From NCBI GenBank assembly GCA_003833135.1, contig QZLH01001320.1, forward strand, positions 1-12,955: a DNA stretch of 12,955 bases. The letters run 5' to 3'. Origin of the DNA: Oehlia diaphana. Taxonomy: Eukaryota; Glomeromycota; Glomeromycetes; Glomerales; Glomeraceae. Under the pieces are notes generated by a model. That model did no database searches. It worked only from the letters and a program-made list of their open reading frames with translations, and was not told the origin of the DNA. This document shows, piece after piece, positions 7,376 to 12,955 of this stretch. Numbering within the stretch: position 1 is the stretch's first letter; each line of letters starts with the position of its first letter. The translations under genes were made by a program, and so were the position numbers.

Positions 7376-7383
7376 GTATTTGC
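7376..7383. repeat. Right 8-bp target-site duplication of the helicase MITE
   Basis: GTATTTGC, identical to 7124-7131. On the minus strand it encodes part of ...ANT at the exact break point of the helicase frame. Confidence 0.85.
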
Positions 7384-8072
7384 AAAGGCATCTATGGCTA
7401 AAATATGTCTTGCAGATCTTAAAACATCACGCATTGCATTCTCAGACTCCCGTGCATTTATACCACTAGACATTTGATGCATAATGGCATTGGCTTCATC
7501 GAGAATAGCTACAAATGGACGGGCTGTAAACTCGATACGGAAAAGACTCTCAACCTGTACTATGATAATATTCCATTTATCTATAGATAAATCTTCTAGT
7601 GTATTTTGGTAATTGCAAATTCAGAAACCTAATACTTTTAAATCATCAAGTTTTGCTTTTGATTCATTGCTAAGAGACTTTTGGTAAGAGATCCAGATAA
7701 AGCATGGTAAAAAAGAAATATCATGTACTTTATCTTTCAATGCCATAATAATCTCTCTTAACGCAATGGTTTTCTATGTCCCTGGGAGAGAACAAATAAG
7801 TGTTGTTGTTTTCTCAATACCCAAGAAATCAGGATATATTTCTGAAGCATCCTTTAATTTTTCTACATTAATTATCATTTCTGATAATCCTATAAGAGGA
7901 CGTGAATTTGATATAGCATCACCTATTCTTTCGACTATTCCTCTCTTAGGTTTTGCAGAAACTTCAGTCACTTTTCCGAATGCTAATCCCTTATGATCTG
8001 GTTTATAATTTTTCTGCCGATAACATTTGAGTACAAAATAGCCGTTACTTCGAAGAAAGTCATATAACTGAT
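7376..8072 (-). pseudogene. SF2 helicase N-terminal lobe with a stop inside Walker A
   Basis: One frame runs through this segment from about 8072 (QLYDFLRSNGYFVLKCYRQK) to the MITE at 7375. The nucleotide-binding loop reads ICSLPGT, then TAG (7774-7776), then KTIALRE: the stop stands where the second glycine of the G-T-G-K-T loop is expected. A second stop, TGA 7621-7623, follows LKVLGF. The Walker B/DExx box is intact as PFVAILDEANAIMHQM, and a motif III-like HILAIDAFANT ends at the MITE. The order Walker A, DEAN, then (I/L)DA is that of Herpes_ori_bp-type helicases (UL9 and relatives in large DNA viruses and fungal mobile DNA). It is joined to the primase upstream by a frame change in a run of seven T (8072-8078). 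Confidence 0.65.
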
Positions 8073-8720
8073 TTTTTTCGTGTTTGATATTGCAAATAAG
8101 ATATACTTCAATGACTGACCTTGAAAGTTAATAAATTCCTTTCTAATGTCGCCAACCTCAAGCCATCCATATTTTGCAATAACTAAACCAGCTCCCACAC
8201 TTAAGGCGGTTTTATCTTCGATGGATTGGAATTCCTCTTTTTCTGGCTTCTCAGAGGAAAAGGTTCGGGGCCAAATTTCAGAATAATTGGATTTAGGCTG
8301 AACTAGATAATTTTCTAACTTGTAATATCCTATCTTAATTGAAGAAATTGCAGGTCTTTTAACTCTATCTTCCTTTGCCGATCCAAGAAGACAAAGGCTG
8401 AAGCAAGATTTATAAAGGTCAAAATTGATAAAAACTGAGTATAGCTTTCCAACTCTATCAGCAACTTTTTTTACAAAACCCTCAAGATCTCTATAATAAA
8501 TAAAACGAGCATAAGGATACACGATATGCCAACTGCATTTATTAGTATTAGACGACCTGGCTAAAGCAAAAGCGTCTAATATTATGAAATAATTTAAATC
8601 AGAGTTTATAATATCAGTGCAGGCAATTAAGATTCTGGATAATAAATCTTCACAAGTAATTTTATATTTATCTAAGGAAGGGAGTTCAGGATTCATGGGA
8701 TCAGAATACTGCCTTGCGTC
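7983..8720 (-). pseudogene. AEP-type primase core domain
   Basis: The frame is open from a frame change near 8721 to the homopolymer at 8072-8078; the stop at 7983-7985 lies in the wrong frame after that change. Counting from the Met at 8696, SSNTNKCSWHIVYPYARF (His 57) fits the S-x-H motif of archaeo-eukaryotic primases, and VFINFDLYK followed by FSLCLLGSAK fits the hD...Y....R.-G-S-x-K segment of the viral (herpes/NCLDV-like) branch. Such domains synthesise primers or act as primase-polymerases at replication forks. Two positions look damaged: Asn 91 where Asp is usual and Cys 102 where Arg is usual (TGT could come from CGT). The family assignment is from motif order, without a search. Confidence 0.55.
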
Positions 8721-9168
8721 AATAACCTAAGACCAGGCGAAGAGGTAAATTCCCATCAATGCATTCATGGGTATTAGATAATCCATAAACTTTGGATGGA
8801 TAATCAACTACTGTAAAACTCTTTCCTGCTATCTGAATAATATATTTTGAATAAATCTCTTCAAAATGATAGGCTCCTAGAAGAGAGATATCATTTTTAT
8901 TATTAGACAAATATTGAAAGTATACATGATCATTATAACCAGGCTCATAGTCAAGGTCTGCTAACCCTGAAAAGAGTCTGATTGCTTCGTTTATTATTTT
9001 TAGGCTAGGCCCAGCATTTTTTTGCGTAAGAAGCATGGTGTATGTATATGTAAGAAAGCAGTATAAAATAACAGAGGAACTAGCAAAGTTCAAAATAAAA
9101 ATTTTATATAATTTTGAGCGAATATGCTTGCTAGTAAAATACTGGATTAGTATAGTACCCAGCGCCAA
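8719..9168 (-). pseudogene. N-terminal part of the primase-helicase gene
   Basis: A frame open from at least 9168 to TGA 8719-8721. The first good start is ATG 9034-9036 (MLLTQKNAGPSLKIINEAI); the upstream in-frame residues are hydrophobic and may be non-coding. The piece ends CIDGNLPLRLVLGY. If the frame shifts by one base at about 8721, the protein continues DARQYSDPMNPELP into the next segment without loss. This junction looks like primase motif I (hhhDxD): it reads L-G-Y-D, so the first catalytic Asp appears replaced by Gly. The gene therefore began here and ran through primase, helicase and tail to about 5466, some 1,100 to 1,200 residues. Confidence 0.5.
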
Positions 9169-9175
9169 GCCAAAA
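9161..9175. repeat. 15-base string shared with 1449-1463
   Basis: AGCGCCAAGCCAAAA is G+C-rich for this window and occurs exactly at 1449-1463 and 9161-9175, each time 120-200 bases upstream of a minus-strand ATG (1261 and 9036). It could be a promoter element or a piece of a dispersed repeat. Confidence 0.4.
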
Positions 9176-9182
9176 GAAAGTA

Positions 9183-9256
9183 AACGATGTGATAGTACCT
9201 AAAGTGATCGATGTAGTAGTACTCCAAAGTGGTCGATGTGATAGTATCCTAAAGTA
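9183..9256. repeat. Iteron-like tandem repeat (about 25 bp, three copies)
   Basis: Three successive copies of a unit of the form (A/G)TCGATGTGATAGTA(C)CTAAAGTG occupy 9183-9206, 9207-9231 and 9232-9256; a degenerate start of a fourth follows. They lie directly upstream of the primase-helicase gene start. In plasmids and viruses, short tandem repeats next to a replication-initiator gene are often its binding sites or part of an origin. That function here is inference. Confidence 0.6.
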
Positions 9257-9479
9257 TCCCAGAGTAGTAACTATATGGAAAAGGGTTCTAGAAAGATAGG
9301 AGCAAAAAATAAGATATAAAATTAGTAGTACTCCAAGTTAGAATAATATATAAGGAAAGAAAATAAGAAATTACAACTTGGGATACTACTGCTGATAGGC
9401 AGAAAAGAGACTGAGAAAGCAGAAAGGTTCAGGAGAATACACGAAAAAAGGTATGAAAGCGATATAGCCTGAATTAATT

Positions 9480-9815
9480 TGACACTCCGCATGAGCCTCA
9501 CACAGCAATCAAAAAGAGCATATAAGGGGCGGGATTGCAAGAATGGGCACGGCACTTCATGCCTCATTTTTGGCAATCAAAAGGGTTATAGAAGGTAGGA
9601 TTGCACATCTGGGTCACCAATTCGGCACTTCGTGCCTCATTCCTGGCAATCAAAAGGGTCACGAAAGGTGGAATTGCGCATCTGGGCTACCAATTTGGCA
9701 CTTCATGCTTCAACCTGGCAATCAAAAAGTGAGTGAATGGATTGCAGAACATTTTTGGCAAATAGATGAATTGCAAATTCAGCACTTCATATGTACCTCA
9801 TCTGGCAATCAAGAA
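9480..9815. repeat. 72-73-bp minisatellite, four to five copies
   Basis: The string GGCAATCAAAAGGGT(C/T)A recurs at 9572, 9645 and 9717, with a diverged GGCAATCAAGAA at 9804 and an earlier CAGCAATCAAAAAG at 9503. ATTGC follows at 9600, 9673 and 9741, and GGCACTTC(A/G)TGCCTCAT precedes each copy. The period is 73, 72 and then 87 bp. A plus-strand frame (9543-9983, 146 codons) crosses the array because 72 is a multiple of three. It encodes a 24-residue repeat (for example LAIKRVIEGRIAHLGHQFGT), but I see no sign that it is a real protein. Confidence 0.75.
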
Positions 9816-10378
9816 ATGGCAAAACAACTATGTGAGGGTGTTCTAGAACAGTATCACGTGACTGGCGCAGTAAGGCGCAGTATAGATTCGTTTAATTTTG
9901 CCCAGCACTATAATCCATATTTTTTGCATAAATTTCAGGATGCAATATCTTGGCATTCAGATATCCGATTTATGCAATCTTAGCATCATTGGAAAACTCC
10001 CAACGTTCTCTTTCAAATAACTACAATAACGCATGAAACCAATCACAGAATGCCAAAATATTCCGCCCTAAAGATTGGCCAGAAATTATGCCATAGTGCC
10101 AGCCAAAATCTGATCCGCAAATTAACTGCACCATCTGACGATTTTTTTACACCATTTCAGCAACTTAAAAGGCCAGCAAATGGGCCATACCCTTGACCTC
10201 AAATATGGCAACCAAAAGGGTCATAGAGTAGAAAAACAAACCTCTGCCCTGTTTAGCGACCAAACAGTCACAGATCAGTGAAAACAGATGGGTAGCAATA
10301 AAACATCAAAAGGGACATAGACACGTAAAAATAAGTAAGTAGGCATTAATATCTATAAGTAGGCATCACTATGGTGTA
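9816..10378. other. Repeat-derived region, no gene called
   Basis: Scattered decayed copies of the minisatellite core occur at about 10206-10226 (GGCAACCAAAAGGGTCATAGAG) and 10304-10320 (CATCAAAAGGGACATAG). Direct repeats TAAGTAGGCAT at 10336-10346 and 10356-10366 lead into the palindrome. The frame from 9816 to 9983 shows no recognisable domain. Confidence 0.4.
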
Positions 10379-10438
10379 AGTAGATAGATTAAGTAGATAT
10401 CACTATAATTATAGTGATGTCTACTTAATCTATCTACT
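10379..10438. repeat. Near-perfect 60-bp palindrome
   Basis: Bases 10379-10408 and 10409-10438 are reverse complements with a single mismatch and no spacer (centre TATAATTATA). The arms carry AGTAGATAGATTAAGTAGA. It would form a long hairpin or cruciform. The shorter direct repeats to its left share its TAAGTAG core, so this may be the end or the remnant of a small foldback element. Confidence 0.85.
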
Positions 10439-11059
10439 CAAGTAAATTTCACCTTAATTTTTATAAATTTTTTAAAATGGTTTTACCTAAATATACAAAG
10501 ATGTTACTACTTTTCTAATTTTATTATTTTTTTAAAGAAAATCCTTCTTTCTTAATAATAAATAACTTTGAATAGTTAGTTTCTTTAATAACAATATAAA
10601 ATTTAATGTATAATAATAATAATAATTATAAAATAAATACTTTTATTTTAACATATTTTGAACTTTTTAATAATAATTTTGCTAATTGGACATCAATTTT
10701 AATAATAGGTGCACAATTTGTTATTTAATTAGCATAGTTGCATCTACTGTATTTGAAATATATTACAGAATAACAGAAAATGATTTGAGTACTAATACCA
10801 TATACATTCAAAATTAAGCACTTTTTTTTACTATAGAGATGATTAATTTCAGATGATTTAATAAAATTATATCTTCTCTTTCAAAATTTTCATTGCTAAA
10901 TGTAATAATTAAAACTGCAGTAATCTGTATTATAATTTTATAATTTGTACAATTTAATTTGTACAACCAAATAATTTTATAAACACGAGACTTACACAAA
11001 TATATTTTGTAATTTGTTTTAAACTTTCACAAATAATGGCAATAAATTACATAAAGCAC
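10439..11059. other. A+T-rich intergenic DNA, no gene seen
   Basis: Extremely A+T-rich with TAA/AAT simple repeats around 10606-10640. Frames of up to about 60 codons exist but are of low complexity (Ile/Asn/Lys) with no domain. Confidence 0.55.
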
Positions 11060-11304
11060 TGGTAAAAAAATGATTTATCCTACACTTATCTTACACATAT
11101 TGGATACTCAAAATGTAGAAAATCATACATAAATAATACACATATCATATATATATATCAGGTATCTGATAGGTATACGATATATATAAGTACCTGATAT
11201 GTGTATGATATATGTATTATTTATGTATGATTTTCTACATTTTGAGTACCCGATATGTGTAAGATATATATAGGATATGTGTAGAATAGACCATTTATTT
11301 ACTA
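11060..11304. mobile_element. Foldback/MITE-like element with long inverted arms
   Basis: Bases 11090-11148 and 11205-11263 are inverted copies with only three mismatches in 59. Outside them the similarity continues more weakly: 11060-11087 against 11277-11304 matches at 22 of 28 positions, after a gap of about 10 bases on one side. Inside, ATCAGGTA (11157-11164) and TACCTGAT (11191-11198) form a smaller hairpin. I could not find a convincing target duplication, so the superfamily is undecided. Confidence 0.7.
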
Positions 11305-11620
11305 AAATTATTAAGCGAAGTCATACTTTATACTCTGTTAATCAAAAGAACTAAGTTATCACTTACACTAAGTAATATAAGTAAAATAAAGTGGCAAAAT
11401 ACTTTCAACTTAACGCCAATATAATAAGATGTTAGGTTACGGCAAGCAAAAGTTGGGATACTGAAATAAACTAAAATTATAAACAAATTGGCTTAGATTA
11501 AAAAGTCTTTTATCCTAAGACTGAAAAAAAACTGTATGCTTGGCTTATTGAACAAAGAAAGCAAGAATTGGCTATTACACAAGCAATCTTGATAAATCGG
11601 ATCAGTTAGTTCCAGTAAAA
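11305..11620. other. Intergenic between foldback element and Tigger element, no gene seen
   Basis: A+T-rich, with stops in all frames at short distance. TTCCAGTAAAAATATCC at about 11610-11626 may hold the outer end of the Tigger element (see the following repeat), but no TA duplication is adjacent. Confidence 0.4.
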
Positions 11621-11653
11621 ATATCCAATATATCAAGATATCCAATATATCAA
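11621..11653. repeat. 17-bp direct repeat near the possible Tigger 3' end
   Basis: ATATCCAATATATCAA occurs at 11621-11636 and again at 11638-11653, one base apart. It follows CAGTAAAA (11613-11620); CAGT is a common first four bases of pogo/Tigger inverted ends. The repeat may be a transposase-binding site, but the other end of the element lies outside the window. Confidence 0.45.
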
Positions 11654-11710
11654 AAAAATCTCGCCAAACCGGATTTATATAAAAATATATGAAAAATCTG
11701 AAATACCAAG

Positions 11711-11724
11711 AAATCACGTGATTT
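11711..11724. other. 14-bp perfect palindrome with CACGTG core
   Basis: AAATCACGTGATTT is self-complementary over 14 bases and contains an E-box hexamer. It lies about 70 bases beyond the transposase stop codon, in the presumed 3' region. Confidence 0.4.
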
Positions 11725-11791
11725 TTCGTTCAAAATTTTCAAAATTTATTCAAAAATGAATATAATTTTATTATTATAAAAGAACTATCTG

Positions 11792-12955
11792 TCATACATT
11801 AAAATCAAAATATTCATTTAGTTTACTTTGCCTTTTTTCATTTATATTATTAAAAAAGATCCTTTTTTTCAATTTAATTAAATTTTTCATTTCTAAATTA
11901 CCAATTTCTAAATCTTTTTGTTGAATATATTTAATTACATTTTCAATGCTATCTAATGCAACTATTGTAGAGATTTCATCTTGCTCCTCTTCCTCTTCAA
12001 TTTCCCTTTCATTTGTTCCATTTACAACGTCAACAATTTCTTGTAATGATAATTCCTCTTCAGCAGATGCTTTATTATCAATATTAATATAGTCATTCAC
12101 AGCTAAGGGATCTATGAATCCTAACTCATCAATTAATGATTGTAATTCATGTCTAATATTATCTTCTTCATAATCGGAATTGTCTGAACATTCAGAATCT
12201 TCCATATTATTATTGGGAAGAATTCCAGCTTTAGCCCAACTGTTAAGAATTGTTTTTTTAGATACTTTTTTCCAGGCATCAGCAATTAAATTGATTGAAT
12301 CAAAAATATCAATTGGGGGTGGAATGGGGTCTCCCTCTTCATAAAAATCGTAAGCTTGAATACGATTTTGACATAGCAATTTGTGATATTGTGCTTTTAA
12401 ACTATAAATAATGCCTTGATCTAATGGTTGAAGAAATGATGTTGTATTTGGTGGTAAAAAATGAACCTTAACATTTGAAAGACTATTGATATTCTCAGAT
12501 TCATGACATCTAGCATTATCTATTAGTAAAATAATATGTCGATTTTTTCTAAGCATTTTGGAATTTAATCTTTCAAGATAATGTTTGAAAATACTTCTTT
12601 GCATCCAAGCTTTAGAGTTCCAATAATACCAAACAGGGAGAGATTTTTTTTCAATTCCCTTTAATGCACGTGGTGTTTCATATTTATGAATAAAAACTAA
12701 AGGCAATCTTTCATCACCAGAAGCATTACAAGTTGCCAAAATACTAATATGTTCTTTAGGACGTTTTTTACCAAGTACAGGATCATGTGCTATTGTTTTG
12801 GATAGTTCTAAACGCCAAAAAAGAGCAGTTTCATCACAGTTCCAGATATCTTTCAGTTCATATGCTTGAAGAATTTCTTGTAATTCAGCTCTCATTTGTG
12901 GAAGTTCATCAATAGGAGCACTGCCAGGCTTCTCCTTTTTTTTTATATGTATGCA
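11792..12955 (-). CDS. Pogo/Tigger-type DDE transposase (5' end outside window)
   Basis: The frame is open from the right edge to TAA 11792-11794, about 387 residues, with no stop or frameshift. It already reads KPGSAPIDELPQ before the first in-window Met (12895), so the start and the N-terminal helix-turn-helix/CENP-B domain lie beyond the window. Counting from that Met, the catalytic triad is Asp 21 (WNCDETALFW), Asp 126 (IILLIDNARCHE) and Asp 159 (LPPNTTSFLQPLDQGII), the DDD arrangement with about 32 residues between the last two that is typical of pogo/Tigger. These enzymes move DNA by cut-and-paste into TA sites. The C-terminus is acidic (EREIEEEEEQDE) and ends with QSKLNEYF (residues 356-363), matching the PCNA-interacting consensus Q-x-x-h-x-x-a-a; a PCNA motif is reported for Drosophila pogo. 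Part or all of this element may be recently active. Confidence 0.9.
   Translation of the reverse strand, partial: CIHIKKKEKPGSAPIDELPQMRAELQEILQAYELKDIWNCDETALFWRLELSKTIAHDPVLGKKRPKEHISILATCNASGDERLPLVFIHKYETPRALKGIEKKSLPVWYYWNSKAWMQRSIFKHYLERLNSKMLRKNRHIILLIDNARCHESENINSLSNVKVHFLPPNTTSFLQPLDQGIIYSLKAQYHKLLCQNRIQAYDFYEEGDPIPPPIDIFDSINLIADAWKKVSKKTILNSWAKAGILPNNNMEDSECSDNSDYEEDNIRHELQSLIDELGFIDPLAVNDYINIDNKASAEEELSLQEIVDVVNGTNEREIEEEEEQDEISTIVALDSIENVIKYIQQKDLEIGNLEMKNLIKLKKRIFFNNINEKRQSKLNEYFDFNV

Noticed and set aside
7766..7996. 76-codon plus-strand frame
   Set aside because: Antisense to the helicase N-terminal lobe, whose motifs are on the minus strand.
3720..9256. Definite endogenous giant-virus or herpes-like virus insertion
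   Set aside because: Only replication and recombination functions are visible; no capsid, packaging or virus-specific gene is seen, so a mobile replicon explains it as well.
9322..9576. 84-codon minus-strand frame with a hydrophobic Ser/Leu stretch
   Set aside because: Overlaps the minisatellite start; low complexity, no conserved motif.
9480..9815. CRISPR-like array of regular repeats
   Set aside because: The period is 72-87 bp with whole-unit similarity, no unique spacers, and eukaryotic context; it is a minisatellite.
10814..10999. 61-codon minus-strand frame
   Set aside because: Low-complexity Ile/Asn/Lys reading of A+T-rich DNA.
11493..11717. 74-codon minus-strand frame with a Phe/Tyr-rich hydrophobic run
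   Set aside because: Falls on the direct repeat and presumed end of the Tigger element; aromatic content follows base composition.

Overview
The window looks like repeat-rich nuclear DNA of a fungus, most probably an arbuscular mycorrhizal fungus (Glomeromycotina, Rhizophagus/Gigaspora type). That placement is inference. It rests on strong A+T richness, a pogo/Tigger transposase, retroelement-like fragments, a possible Crinkler-type leader, and herpesvirus-UL9-like helicase and tyrosine-recombinase families that I recall as common in those genomes. There is no bacterial gene organisation. Most genes are broken.

Layout: 1-304 is an open frame entering from the left edge, interrupted by a hAT-type MITE (305-587) with perfect 16-bp inverted ends, near-perfect 8-bp target duplications and eight internal GTGCAC palindromes. 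At 978-1261 (minus) is a small fragment with a Crinkler-like start. From 1750 to 3580 two short broken genes lie between copies of a dispersed repeat (A 1752-1858, B 2710-2808, C 3511-3580): a minus-strand acidic/Trp-rich frame followed by a gag-like frame, and a plus-strand gene whose protein repeats a 20-residue block three times at an exact 44-residue period.

The core (3720-9256) is a decayed module. On the minus strand are a tyrosine-recombinase-like gene (3720-4986) and, upstream of it, a large fused gene (about 5466-9168) with an archaeo-eukaryotic-type primase domain followed by a UL9-like (origin-binding-protein type) SF2 helicase. A small plus-strand Cys-rich gene (about 5030-5485) lies between them. 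The helicase is split by a second hAT-type MITE (7132-7375, 8-bp target duplication). Just upstream of the primase are about three copies of a 25-bp tandem repeat. Together this suggests a relic of a self-replicating, recombinase-mobilised DNA element or a virus/plasmid-derived insertion: the primase and helicase would copy DNA and the recombinase would integrate it. Frameshifts, in-frame stops and lost motif residues show this copy is dead.

The right part has a 72-73-bp minisatellite (9480-9815), a near-perfect 60-bp palindrome (10379-10438), A+T-rich DNA without genes, a 245-bp foldback element (11060-11304) and a pogo/Tigger DDD transposase on the minus strand (11792 to beyond the right edge). 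The transposase has no stop or frameshift in the visible part and ends in a PCNA-binding-like motif.
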